Shown one piece after another: positions 8,467 through 16,378 of a stretch of 64,000 bases of DNA; the first letter of the stretch is position 1, and every line of letters begins with the position of its first letter. Under the pieces are notes generated by a model. The model did not search any database and had not been told where the DNA came from. It worked only from the letters and a program-made list of their open reading frames with translations. This DNA comes from Flavobacteriales bacterium UBA2306 (GTDB lineage Bacteria; Bacteroidota; Bacteroidia; Flavobacteriales; Weeksellaceae): NCBI GenBank assembly GCA_002345565.1, contig DDVS01000006.1, positions 62,001 through 126,000 of the forward strand, in the 5' to 3' direction. The position numbers and the translations under genes are program-made.

Positions 8467-8679
8467 ATGAAAAAGTCATTATTCGTAGCTGCTATTGCTG
8501 CTGTTGCTCTTGTAGCTTGTAAAAAAACTGAAACTGTTGATACTGCTGCTGCTGATTCTACTGCTGTAGATTCTGCTGTTGCTGTAGTTGATTCTGCTGC
8601 TGCTGCTGGTGTTGATTCAGTTAAAGTTGCTGCTGATTCTGCAGTTGCTAAAGTTGATTCTGCTGCTGCTAAAAAATAA
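8467..8679 (+). CDS. small Ala/Val/Asp-rich lipoprotein, copy 2
   Basis: 70 residues; paralogue of the 6360 gene. The first 20 residues differ from copy 1 only at one Ile/Val position, and the first 60 or so bases are also nearly identical. Lipobox LVAC, then Lys-Lys-Thr, then Asp-Ser-Ala-Val repeats (ADSTAVDSAVAVVDSAAAA), ending DSAAAKK. The copies diverge fully after the lipobox region except for composition, so the signal peptide has been kept while the repeats drifted. Strong GCT/GTT/GAT codon bias suggests abundant expression. Role unknown; probably outer membrane inner leaflet. Confidence 0.85.
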   Translation: MKKSLFVAAIAAVALVACKKTETVDTAAADSTAVDSAVAVVDSAAAAGVDSVKVAADSAVAKVDSAAAKK

Positions 8680-8701
8680 TCTTAACCCAGTTAAGAATTT
8701 G

Positions 8702-8727
8702 AAACCGTTTCTTTCGAGAAGCGGTTT
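8702..8727 (+). terminator. intrinsic terminator after lipoprotein copy 2
   Basis: GAAACCGTTTCT loops back onto AGAAGCGGTTT with a short loop and a following T7 run; it may also serve the convergent methyltransferase gene. Confidence 0.85.
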
Positions 8728-8729
8728 TT

Positions 8730-9500
8730 TTATTTCTCTAATTTCTGTCTCAATATTTCGTAGCAAGTAATTGCCGCAGCATTACTCAAATTAAGAGAAT
8801 CGATGGTTCCAGACATTGGAATTAAAACATTTTCTCCTTTTTCTTTCCAAAAATCACTTAAACCGGAATGTTCTGTTCCGAATAAAACTGCAGATTTGTT
8901 TTTCAAATTCTTCTCCTGAATGTTTTTTGCATCATCACTCATAAAAGTGGTGAAGATTTTAAAGTCATTGATTTTAAGGAATTCTAAAGTTTCTTCGTTA
9001 GAAGCTTGAAAAATATTCATTCCGAAAAGACAACCTACGCTGGATCTGATTACATTTGGATTGTAGAAATCTGTTCTTGGGTCTGTCACGATCAAAGCAT
9101 TGATTCCGAAAGCTTCACAACTTCTTAAGATTGCACCGAGATTTCCTGGTTTTTCTACACTTTCTAAAATGATGATTGCAGAATCTTGTTTCGGTTTGAA
9201 CTCGTCAAGATTTCTTTGTTCTAATTTGTAAATCCCGATAATCCCTTCCGTTGTTCCACGATATGCGATTTTCTCATAAAGCTTTTCGGAAACAAAATGA
9301 ATTTTGGAATCTGGTAATTTTCCACTGAAAATATTTTCACAGATGTAATATTCCTCTGGTTGATTACCAAAATGTAATGCTCTTTCATTTTCCTGTTGAC
9401 CTTCTACTATGAAAATGCCAGCTTTTCTTCTGTCTTGATTTTTGGATAGAAGTCGGGTTAGTCTTTTGATTTTTTCGTTTTGAAGGCTTTCTATGAGCAT
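8730..9500 (-). CDS. RNA 2'-O-methyltransferase, TrmH/SpoU family
   Basis: 256 residues. An N-terminal substrate-binding domain (about 1-95, with KAGIFIVEGQQ) is followed by the SPOUT knot domain. Its three motifs are visible: motif 1 EKPGNLGAILRSCEAFG, motif 2 VLFGTEHSGLS and motif 3 IPMSGTIDSLNLSNAAAI. It should methylate a ribose 2'-OH in 23S rRNA or tRNA, using AdoMet; the exact site cannot be read from sequence. It stands alone, with a TATCTTTG box just upstream of its start. Confidence 0.9.
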   Translation of the reverse strand: MLIESLQNEKIKRLTRLLSKNQDRRKAGIFIVEGQQENERALHFGNQPEEYYICENIFSGKLPDSKIHFVSEKLYEKIAYRGTTEGIIGIYKLEQRNLDEFKPKQDSAIIILESVEKPGNLGAILRSCEAFGINALIVTDPRTDFYNPNVIRSSVGCLFGMNIFQASNEETLEFLKINDFKIFTTFMSDDAKNIQEKNLKNKSAVLFGTEHSGLSDFWKEKGENVLIPMSGTIDSLNLSNAAAITCYEILRQKLEK

Positions 9501-9513
9501 TTTAAGATTTTTG

Positions 9514-9521
9514 CAAAGATA
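9514..9521 (-). promoter_or_regulatory. TAnnTTTG box for the SpoU methyltransferase gene
   Basis: TATCTTTG read on the minus strand, 13 bp before the ATG at 9500-9498, implying a very short leader. Confidence 0.55.
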
Positions 9522-9580
9522 ATAAATTGTAAAAGTTTAACTTCCATCTTCTGACATCTGTCTTCCAACAAAAAAATATA

Positions 9581-9588
9581 TATCTTTG
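9581..9588 (+). promoter_or_regulatory. TAnnTTTG box for lptB; near-leaderless transcript predicted
   Basis: TATCTTTG ends only 4 bp before the lptB ATG at 9593. If this is the true -7 box the transcript would have almost no 5' leader. Confidence 0.5.
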
Positions 9589-9592
9589 TTTT

Positions 9593-10321
9593 ATGATTTT
9601 ACGAGGAGAAAATTTAATCAAGGAATACGGACCGAAAAAGGTGGTGAAAGGCGTGTCATTGGAGGTTCAACAAGGAGAAATTGTTGGACTTTTGGGACCA
9701 AATGGAGCAGGGAAAACGACTTCTTTCTATATGATTGTTGGATTGGTGAAGCCAACTTTGGGCAATGTTTTTCTGGATAAGCAAAATATTACGAAGGATG
9801 CGATGTACAAACGTGCGCAGAACGGCATCGGATATCTGGCACAGGAAGCTTCGGTTTTCAGAAAGTTGTCTGTTGAAGATAATATTTTGGGTGTTTTGCA
9901 ATTGACAAAACTTTCCAAAAAAGAACAACAGAAAAAATGTGATGAATTGATTGAAGAATTCCATTTGGAACACGTTCGTAAAAACCGTGGTGACCTACTT
10001 TCTGGAGGAGAAAGACGTAGAACCGAAATCGCACGTTGTTTGGCTACAAGTCCTAATTTTATCCTTCTAGATGAACCTTTTGCTGGAGTTGACCCAATTG
10101 CGGTGGAAGATATTCAGAAAATTGTAAGGTCTTTGGTTGAAAAAAATATTGGAATCCTAATTACTGACCATAACGTACAACAAACATTGGCGATTACCAA
10201 CAAAACTTACATTATGTTCGAAGGGAAAATTCTGAAAGAAGGTCTTCCTGAAGATTTGGCAAACGACCCAGATGTAAGGAAAGCTTATCTTGGGGAGAAT
10301 TTCCGTTTTGAGAAGATTTAG
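9593..10321 (+). CDS. lptB: LPS export ABC transporter ATPase LptB
   Basis: 242 residues, the expected LptB length. Walker [10 protein letters not shown] (35-43), ABC signature [13 protein letters not shown], Walker [13 protein letters not shown] and the switch histidine in ITDHNV are all present. The N-terminus [13 protein letters not shown] is family-like, which fixes the start even though it lies very close to the promoter box. It powers the LptFGC inner-membrane complex that extracts LPS and pushes it along the Lpt bridge. No other lpt gene is in the window. Confidence 0.95.
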   Translation: MILRGENLIKEYGPKKVVKGVSLEVQQGEIVGLLGPNGAGKTTSFYMIVGLVKPTLGNVFLDKQNITKDAMYKRAQNGIGYLAQEASVFRKLSVEDNILGVLQLTKLSKKEQQKKCDELIEEFHLEHVRKNRGDLLSGGERRRTEIARCLATSPNFILLDEPFAGVDPIAVEDIQKIVRSLVEKNIGILITDHNVQQTLAITNKTYIMFEGKILKEGLPEDLANDPDVRKAYLGENFRFEKI

Positions 10322-10323
10322 AT

Positions 10324-10438
10324 TTTATCGCAAAGACACAAGATTTCTAAAATTAAAAACATATAATAAGTCGCAAAGTTTCCTTTTGCGACTCTCTTTA
10401 CACATAACCGAATAATTATTTTGTGACTTTGCGATAAA
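10324..10438. repeat. 115-bp palindromic element with 18-bp terminal inverted repeats
   Basis: TTTATCGCAAAGACACAA at 10324-10341 pairs with TTGTGACTTTGCGATAAA at 10421-10438 (17 of 18). Inside is a second hairpin, AGTCGCAAAG (10369-10378) with CTTTTGCGACT (10384-10394). It starts 3 bp after the lptB stop. It resembles the element at 52472-52605 in size and in the CAAAG-CACAA core. Confidence 0.75.
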
Positions 10439-10489
10439 TATTTCACTTTCCAAAAATTCTACTGACATACTATTGTCACAACAGCGCCA

Positions 10490-10497
10490 TAAATTTG
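10490..10497 (+). promoter_or_regulatory. TAnnTTTG box for the DinB gene
   Basis: TAAATTTG, 21 bp before the ATG at 10519. The in-frame TTG at 10495 is the end of this box, so it cannot be the start codon if the promoter is real. Confidence 0.65.
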
Positions 10498-10518
10498 TAT
10501 CAAATAAAACAAACTATT

Positions 10519-11001
10519 ATGAACGCAAACGCAAAAGTCTTAGACTCACAACAACTTTTAATCCATTGGCAAGGCCACAGAAATCTTACAAGAAGAGTCA
10601 TTGAAGCTTTTCCGGAGAAAGATTTATACGAGTTTTCAATCGGTGGAATGAGACCTTTCGCAAAATTGGCTTTGGAACTTTTGGCAATTGGCGGACCGGC
10701 GCTTAAAAGTATCGTTGGACAAACGATTGATGCTTTCAACGAAGAAGCTTTTCAGCCAACTACAAAAGCAGAAATCCTTGCAAAATGGGATGAAGAAACA
10801 GAAACGATTAATGAATATTTTTCTCAAATTTCAGAAGAACGTTTTCAGGAGATGTTCAACCTTTTTGGACAGTATGAGTTTCCGATTTATCAGAATATTC
10901 TTTATTTCGTGGACAACGAGATTCATCACAGAGGACAAGGTTATGTTTACCTGAGAGCGTTGGGAATTGAACCTCCGTTTTTCTGGGAGAGAGAAAGATA
11001 A
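10519..11001 (+). CDS. DinB-family metal-binding protein
   Basis: About 160 residues from the ATG at 10519. A four-helix DinB/YfiT-like fold is suggested by RNLTRRVIEAFPEKDLYEF in the first helix and the terminal metal-ligand motif DNEIHHRGQGYVYLRALG (His-His). Members are metal-dependent enzymes, often thiol transferases linked to bacillithiol or mycothiol; the bshA gene in this window makes a bacillithiol connection possible but unproven. The longer reading from TTG 10495 is rejected because it lies in the promoter. The WYL-type regulator gene converges from the right. Confidence 0.85.
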   Translation: MNANAKVLDSQQLLIHWQGHRNLTRRVIEAFPEKDLYEFSIGGMRPFAKLALELLAIGGPALKSIVGQTIDAFNEEAFQPTTKAEILAKWDEETETINEYFSQISEERFQEMFNLFGQYEFPIYQNILYFVDNEIHHRGQGYVYLRALGIEPPFFWERER

Positions 11002-11024
11002 TTTTATACGCTCGATTTGATTTT

Positions 11025-11056
11025 AAAGTCTGCTTTTTTGGCAGGCTTTATTTTTT
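11025..11056. terminator. bidirectional terminator between DinB and WYL genes
   Basis: AAAGTCTGC and GCAGGCTTT pair with one mismatch around TTTTTTG, followed by a T run; it overlaps the stop codon of the leftward regulator. Confidence 0.75.
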
Positions 11057-12010
11057 GTTCAATTGGCTAGAAATTTTACTGATTAAATCATTCATCGTTT
11101 CTTTAAGATAAGCGGGTTCAATGATTTCAGCAAAGTCTGCAAACGTAATTAGCCAGCGCGGAAAACCTTCTTCAATCCATTCGGTTTCAAAAGTCATCAG
11201 CATTTTGTTGTTAGTTTCTTCTTCAGAAATTAATCCGTAATATTTTTTAGAATTCACGAGAAAAGGCAATATTTTTTTTTCAACCAAAAGCTTAACACCC
11301 ACTTTCTGATTCTTTGATTTTTTTCGATAATCACCGACGTTTCCATATTCCTGATGAAACGGATTTTCAGTTTTCTCAATTTTTAAAATTCTGTCCACAC
11401 GAAATTGTCGGAAATCCTTTCGCATCGTACAAAATGCCATCACATACCAATAATTGACTTCGTAGAAAATCCCAACAGCTTCGATGATTCTTTCACTAGC
11501 CTCATCTTTAACATTTTGGTAATGAAATTTCAATTGTTTTTTATCAGCAATACTTTCCAAAATTGTTGGAATGATATTTTTGATATTATCAGATTTCTCA
11601 GGTCGATAAGAATAGATGTCAATTTGATTTTCAATATTCTGAACCAGATTCTTCTCCGAATTTCTAATGACCGCTTTTACTTTTTCCATTGCGGAATTGT
11701 AATGAGAATCGAGACTTTCGTGAGAAAATTTCTGCATCAATTTTTCGGCAGTAATGAAGCTCAAAACTTCTTCTTTTGTGAACATCACAGGCGGAAGTTT
11801 GTAACCGTCAACCAAAGAATAACCGGAACCAGCTTCTCCAAAAATTGGAATCCCTGCATTTTCAAGAGTCTTGATATCTCTGTAAATCGTTCTGATGCTT
11901 ACATCAAATTTCTCCGCCAAATCCAGAGCACGGACAATTGATTTAGTTTGCAGTTGTGTCAGAATCGATGTGACTCGGTCTATTTTTTTTATGTAATGGT
12001 CTTCGTTCAT
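11048..12010 (-). CDS. YafY-type transcriptional regulator (HTH_11 + WYL domain)
   Basis: 320 residues. The N-terminal winged helix (about 10-65) has the DeoR-like recognition segment AEKFDVSIRTIYRDIKTLENAGIPI. The WYL domain (about 140-215) contains EVNYWYVMAFCTMRKDFRQFRVDRI, the ligand- or nucleotide-sensing part. A WCX-type C-terminal extension follows. Such proteins usually control neighbouring genes in response to DNA damage or a small ligand. The convergent DinB gene or the ABC exporter are candidates, but no operator was identified. Confidence 0.92.
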   Translation of the reverse strand: MNEDHYIKKIDRVTSILTQLQTKSIVRALDLAEKFDVSIRTIYRDIKTLENAGIPIFGEAGSGYSLVDGYKLPPVMFTKEEVLSFITAEKLMQKFSHESLDSHYNSAMEKVKAVIRNSEKNLVQNIENQIDIYSYRPEKSDNIKNIIPTILESIADKKQLKFHYQNVKDEASERIIEAVGIFYEVNYWYVMAFCTMRKDFRQFRVDRILKIEKTENPFHQEYGNVGDYRKKSKNQKVGVKLLVEKKILPFLVNSKKYYGLISEEETNNKMLMTFETEWIEEGFPRWLITFADFAEIIEPAYLKETMNDLISKISSQLNKK

Positions 12011-12032
12011 TTGCTCAGATTCTGTGAAATTA

Positions 12033-12167
12033 TCAATAGGAATGGGCTTTAGCCCATTTTATAAAGTGAATTATAAATTGGCTTTAGCCAAAACTTAGTT
12101 TAAATTTCGGCTGAAGCCTCTCCAAAATCAAATATTTTATCATCGGGCTAAAGCCCGACGCAATTGA
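12033..12167. repeat. palindromic element with GGGCTTTAGCCC motifs
   Basis: The space between the WYL and ABC genes carries four related hairpins: AATGGGCTTTAGCCCATT (12041-12058), TTGGCTTTAGCCAA (12078-12091), TTCGGCTGAAGCC (12106-12118) and TCGGGCTAAAGCCCGA (12143-12158). The ends form an outer inverted repeat (TATCAAT ... GGGCTTTAGCCC against GGGCTAAAGCCC ... ATTGATA). This is a REP/BIME-like mobile palindrome by appearance; no transposase is nearby. Confidence 0.8.
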
Positions 12168-12186
12168 TATAAATAATATTAATAAA

Positions 12187-13998
12187 CTAGATTTCCTCCT
12201 TATAGGTTTTCACCAATCTATCCAGATTTAAACTTCTTGCAGAAGCATCGAAGATTTCTCGGTAAGTTCCATCTTTTTCATAAAGTTCCTCGTGCGTTCC
12301 GTTTTCTACAACTTCGCCTTTTTTCATCACATAAATCATATCCGAATCCAAAATCTGCGACAAAGAATGTGAAATAATAATCACAGTTCTGTCTTTTTTA
12401 ATCGCATCAAGAGAGTTTTTGATTTGTTCCGTTGCAATCGCATCCAGACTTGCCGTTGGCTCATCCAAGAAAATAATCGGTGGATTTTTCAGAAATAATC
12501 TTGCAATCGCAATTCGCTGTTGCTGGCCTCCGGAAAGTTGTGTTGCATCGTGATTGTAACCGTCCGGTAAATCCAAAATCTGCTCGTGAAGATAGGCTTT
12601 TGTCGCCGCTTCTTTGATTTCGTCCAAAGTGGCTTCCAGATTTCCATAACGGATATTATCTTCTATACTTCCTTTGAAAATGTGATTTTTCTGAAGTACC
12701 AAACCAAGGTCGTCACGCAGATAATCATTATCGAAATCATTCAGATTGTTGCCATCCAAAAGAATTTCTCCCGAATCAGGTTCATAAAATTTACAAAGCA
12801 GATTAATCACGGTCGATTTTCCAGCGCCGCTTAATCCAACTAAAGCTGTTGTTTTTCCATTTTCGATTTTGAGAGAAACATTTTTCAAAGCTTTCATTCC
12901 GTTTGGATAAGCGAAATTTACATTTTTGATTTCAAAACTGCCTTGGATTGGGATATTATTAATTGTTCCGTTCGGTTCGGTTTCATCATCGTCATTCAGG
13001 ATTTCGAAATATCCTTCGGCATAAATAAATGCATCATTCATATCATCATAAATCCTATGAAGCTGACGAATAGGTGCAGAAACGTTGTTGAATAACATAA
13101 TATGGAGCATAATCGCACCAATCGTCATCTGCTGGTCAAGCACAAGATAAACCGTCAAAAGGATAATCAAAACGACGCCAAATTGCTCAATAAAAGTTTT
13201 CAAACCATCGAAAATAAAACTGGTTCGTCTTGTGTACAACTGACTTTCCATCAATTGCATCTGAAGATTGTATTGTTTTCTGCCCTCGAATTTTTCACGA
13301 ACAAAACTCTTAATCACCATTATCGAATTGATGAGATTCAGAAGTCCGGAAGTTTTTTGTTCCCTTTGATTTCTGAGAGTTCGTCTTACATTTCCTAATT
13401 TTTTCGCTTGTCTCGACGTTACATAAAAGTAAATCGGAATTACAAATGTCGAAACCAAGCCAACATATAGATTCTGCATATACATCACAATCAAAGCGAT
13501 AATTGCAGTTGAAAATAGCGGAAGAATATCGATGAAGAAATTCTGAACGAGTTTTGTCAAGCTTTCAATTCCTCTGTCGATGCGGATTTGAAGTTTTCCG
13601 GATTCGTGTCTATCGTCGTTATAATAAGCGATTCTGTAAGTCAGGATTTTGTCAATCGCTGCTTGTGCCAATTCTGAACTGACATTAATTCTAATTTTTT
13701 CGCCATAAAATTTCTGCCCAAACTGAATAAAAATATTAGCCAATTCTTTTCCCAAAAGTATAATCGAAATCAAAATCAAAACGTGAATTCCTTCCGACAT
13801 AGGATGAGGAAGTTGTGTCAATTTCGTGACTTCATCAACTGTATATTTTAAAACAATTGGATTGACCTGAGCGAATAATGCACCGATAAAAGTCAATGCC
13901 AAAGTTCCGAAAACCATCCATTTGTAAGGTTTTATAAAACTTTTCAATTGATTGAAAATGTGGATGAGATTGGTTGTTTTCTGAAAAGGTTTTTTCAT
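12187..13998 (-). CDS. ABC exporter, fused permease and ATPase (MsbA-like)
   Basis: 603 residues, a half-transporter that works as a dimer in the inner membrane. Six membrane helices lie in residues 1-330. The C-terminal ATPase has Walker A GLSGAGKSTVINLL, signature LSGGQQQRIAIAR, Walker B PIIFLDEPTASLD and the H-loop IISHSL. The substrate may be lipid, peptide or drug and cannot be told from this sequence. It is transcribed alone and away from the cobalamin adenosyltransferase; a palindromic element lies in the divergent space. Confidence 0.93.
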   Translation of the reverse strand: MKKPFQKTTNLIHIFNQLKSFIKPYKWMVFGTLALTFIGALFAQVNPIVLKYTVDEVTKLTQLPHPMSEGIHVLILISIILLGKELANIFIQFGQKFYGEKIRINVSSELAQAAIDKILTYRIAYYNDDRHESGKLQIRIDRGIESLTKLVQNFFIDILPLFSTAIIALIVMYMQNLYVGLVSTFVIPIYFYVTSRQAKKLGNVRRTLRNQREQKTSGLLNLINSIMVIKSFVREKFEGRKQYNLQMQLMESQLYTRRTSFIFDGLKTFIEQFGVVLIILLTVYLVLDQQMTIGAIMLHIMLFNNVSAPIRQLHRIYDDMNDAFIYAEGYFEILNDDDETEPNGTINNIPIQGSFEIKNVNFAYPNGMKALKNVSLKIENGKTTALVGLSGAGKSTVINLLCKFYEPDSGEILLDGNNLNDFDNDYLRDDLGLVLQKNHIFKGSIEDNIRYGNLEATLDEIKEAATKAYLHEQILDLPDGYNHDATQLSGGQQQRIAIARLFLKNPPIIFLDEPTASLDAIATEQIKNSLDAIKKDRTVIIISHSLSQILDSDMIYVMKKGEVVENGTHEELYEKDGTYREIFDASARSLNLDRLVKTYKEEI

Positions 13999-14023
13999 AA
14001 CAGCAAGTTAAGAATTAATTTAA

Positions 14024-14125
14024 AACCACATAGACATACAGGAAATGCTTAACAGAATTAAGTTTAAATAGCTATTTGAACTTTTAGAAAAAATTCATTT
14101 TAAATTCTATTGTGCGTATGTGGTT
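14024..14125. repeat. about 100-bp inverted-repeat element in divergent space
   Basis: AACCACATA at 14024-14032 and TATGTGGTT at 14117-14125 form the perfect outer 9 bp of a weaker inverted repeat (AACCACATAGACATA against TGTGCGTATGTGGTT). Size and the AACCACA end match the elements at 10324 and 52472. Confidence 0.55.
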
Positions 14126-14165
14126 CAAAAATAAAAAGGTTAATTTTATCCAATAATATTTCAGA

Positions 14166-14738
14166 ATGAAAATATATACAAAAACCGGCGACAAAGGCGA
14201 AACCGGACTTTATGGCGGAAGTAGAATCTCCAAAGCCAGCGCAAGGGTAGAATCCTACGGAAACATTGATGAACTGAATGCTAATATTGGCGTTGTGAAA
14301 TCTCATATCGATGATGAAGTTGTGATTTCTCAGCTCAAAAAAATTCAGTTTGATTTGTTTACGGTTGGTTCAGAAGCTTCGACTCCGATTGATAAATTGT
14401 TTTTGGCTAATGGAAAAGCAAGATTGCCATTGGTGATTTCTGAAAAAGAAATCGAAGAGTTGGAAACCTGGATGGACGAGATGGAAACGAAAGTAGAGCC
14501 TTTGCAATATTTCATTTTACCTGGAGGTGGAAAAGCAGCGACTTTCCTTCACGTGGCGAGAACGGTTTGCAGACGCGCGGAACGTAGTTTAGTTTTCCTG
14601 AATCAATCCGAAGAAGTGCGACCAGAAATGATAAAATATCTGAACCGATTGTCAGATTATCTTTTTGTTTTGGCAAGATATGTTTCGAAACTTCACAATG
14701 AGCCAGAGGAATATTGGAATCCTAATGATAGAAGTTAA
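14166..14738 (+). CDS. cob(I)alamin adenosyltransferase, PduO type
   Basis: 190 residues. The ATP-binding N-terminus MKIYTKTGDKGETGLYGG and the later motifs YGNIDELNANIG, FILPGGGKAATFLHVARTVCRRAERS and LNRLSDYLFVLAR are diagnostic of the PduO/MMAB family. It transfers the 5'-deoxyadenosyl group of ATP to cob(I)alamin, giving coenzyme B12, for example for methylmalonyl-CoA mutase. It fits with the riboswitch-controlled B12 uptake genes at 49317-52406. The next gene begins one base after its stop. Confidence 0.95.
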   Translation: MKIYTKTGDKGETGLYGGSRISKASARVESYGNIDELNANIGVVKSHIDDEVVISQLKKIQFDLFTVGSEASTPIDKLFLANGKARLPLVISEKEIEELETWMDEMETKVEPLQYFILPGGGKAATFLHVARTVCRRAERSLVFLNQSEEVRPEMIKYLNRLSDYLFVLARYVSKLHNEPEEYWNPNDRS

Positions 14739-14739
14739 T

Positions 14740-15642
14740 ATGAAGAAGATATTTAGTTTTTTACTCGTTATTAGTGCTATTTTCTATTTTGCACAAAACT
14801 CTGTGGATGTTGTTGCTAAATGGAATGTAAATGAGGTTTTCCCAGTCCAGTTTATTTCAGAAATAACTGACTCTAAAGATGGGAAAAAGACTTTTACAAA
14901 ATCTATATTTGATTCAAAATTCACGGTTGATGAAATCACAGATTCTGAGATTAAAATTACGTGGGTTTATACAGGTGTAAAACTTGATGCGAAAGAAAAT
15001 AATTTAGAAAATATTGTCATATCTAAACTTATAAATCAACCTTTGAAAATCAACCTTTCTGAATTTGGAAAATTTACAGAATTAGAAAATACATCTGAAA
15101 TAAATATTTCTTTGAACAAAATTTTGGATAACGAGATTGCAAAAACTGCTGATAATACTAAGAAAACATCTTTGAACCTTGCAAAAAATCTTCTGAAGAC
15201 CAATGAAGGGGCAGGATTATTTGTTACAAAAAATATTAAAGCCTATTTATTTTCTTATGGATATCATTTTATAGAAAAGCAATCTGAGACACACGATTTA
15301 GAAATTCCAAATCCTTTTGGCGGTGAAAATTTTCCAGCTAAAGAAACTGTTGAAATGACAAGCATAAATGAAGATTCAAGAACTTGTGTTGTTAAGACTT
15401 TTAAAATTGCTAATGGCGATAAAGTAAAAAGGGCAGTTATTGAAGCGTTGAAAAAAGCAAGTAAAAAAAATGCGGAAGAAATAGAAGCTGAATTGAAAAA
15501 TTTGTCTTTAGAGTTTTCTGAGAACTCTGAACATACAATTGATTATAATAAAGGAACTGTAAATAATGGATTTTTTAAAAGAACAATAAATTTCGGTTTC
15601 CAAAATAGAGTGCAATTATTGAAATTTAGCACGTCGAAATAA
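14740..15642 (+). CDS. secreted protein of unknown function
   Basis: 300 residues from the ATG at 14740, one base past the adenosyltransferase stop. This start gives a clean signal peptide, MKKIFSFLLVISAIFYFAQ, whereas an upstream in-frame start would lie inside the previous gene. The mature protein is rich in Lys, Glu, Asn and Ser and looks like a beta-strand-rich periplasmic domain (KWNVNEVFPVQFISEI; SIFDSKFTVDEITDSEIKI). A Lys/Glu helical segment lies near residue 245 (KRAVIEALKKASKKNAEEI). No known family was recognised; functional linkage to the enzyme genes either side is uncertain. Confidence 0.8.
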   Translation: MKKIFSFLLVISAIFYFAQNSVDVVAKWNVNEVFPVQFISEITDSKDGKKTFTKSIFDSKFTVDEITDSEIKITWVYTGVKLDAKENNLENIVISKLINQPLKINLSEFGKFTELENTSEINISLNKILDNEIAKTADNTKKTSLNLAKNLLKTNEGAGLFVTKNIKAYLFSYGYHFIEKQSETHDLEIPNPFGGENFPAKETVEMTSINEDSRTCVVKTFKIANGDKVKRAVIEALKKASKKNAEEIEAELKNLSLEFSENSEHTIDYNKGTVNNGFFKRTINFGFQNRVQLLKFSTSK

Positions 15643-15651
15643 TTTTAATTC

Positions 15652-16287
15652 GTGAAAAATAAAGTCCTTCTTTTCATCAACGGAGATTCTCCGAAAACAA
15701 TTCCCAATTTGTCTAGCTATGGCTTAATTGTTTGTACAGACGGAGCATTTCATTACTTGAAACAATTGAAATTTCCGTTAGATAAACTGGATTTTATTTC
15801 GGGAGATTTTGATTCACATAAAATTGAAGAAGAAATTATTCAGCAAGCTCAGAATCATCAATTTGAAATCATAGAAACACCTGACCAAAATAAAACCGAT
15901 TTTCATAAAGCTTTGGAAATCATTATCGAAAAAGGATTTGATAACATTGATGTTTTTGGTGGAAGCGGAGGAGAACAAGACCATTTTCTTGGAAACTTGA
16001 GTGTTGCTTTTGCATTTAAAGATAAAGTGAATCTTCAGTTTTTTGATGAATATTCATCATATTACTTTATTCCGAAAAAATTCACAATTTCTGATGTCAA
16101 AGGAAAAATGATTTCCCTGATGCCTTTTCCTATTGCGAAAAATATCGAAACAAAAGGATTGAAATGGCCTTTGTATAAGGAAGATTTGATTCTCGGAGAA
16201 AGAATCGGAACTCGAAATATTGCTGAAAATAAAGATGTTACAATTAAGTATAAAAAAGGTGATTTGCTGATTTTTGTCGGAAATTAA
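15652..16287 (+). CDS. thiamine pyrophosphokinase
   Basis: 211 residues, apparently starting at GTG 15652. Motifs of the family are clear: LIVCTDGAFHYL, the DFISGDFDS loop that binds Mg and pyrophosphate, DQNKTDFHKAL, and GGSGGEQDHFLGNL. The C-terminal beta-sandwich binds thiamine. It converts thiamine plus ATP to thiamine diphosphate and AMP in the cytoplasm. It follows the secreted-protein gene by 9 bp, so the 14166-16287 genes may form one cofactor-related operon. Confidence 0.93.
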   Translation: MKNKVLLFINGDSPKTIPNLSSYGLIVCTDGAFHYLKQLKFPLDKLDFISGDFDSHKIEEEIIQQAQNHQFEIIETPDQNKTDFHKALEIIIEKGFDNIDVFGGSGGEQDHFLGNLSVAFAFKDKVNLQFFDEYSSYYFIPKKFTISDVKGKMISLMPFPIAKNIETKGLKWPLYKEDLILGERIGTRNIAENKDVTIKYKKGDLLIFVGN

Positions 16288-16378
16288 TTCATTAATTTTT
16301 ATAGAATTATTAACGTGAATATTCAGTTTTTTTGATCATTTTTGCATCGTAAAACCAATTAACTTTTTTTAGCCAGAA

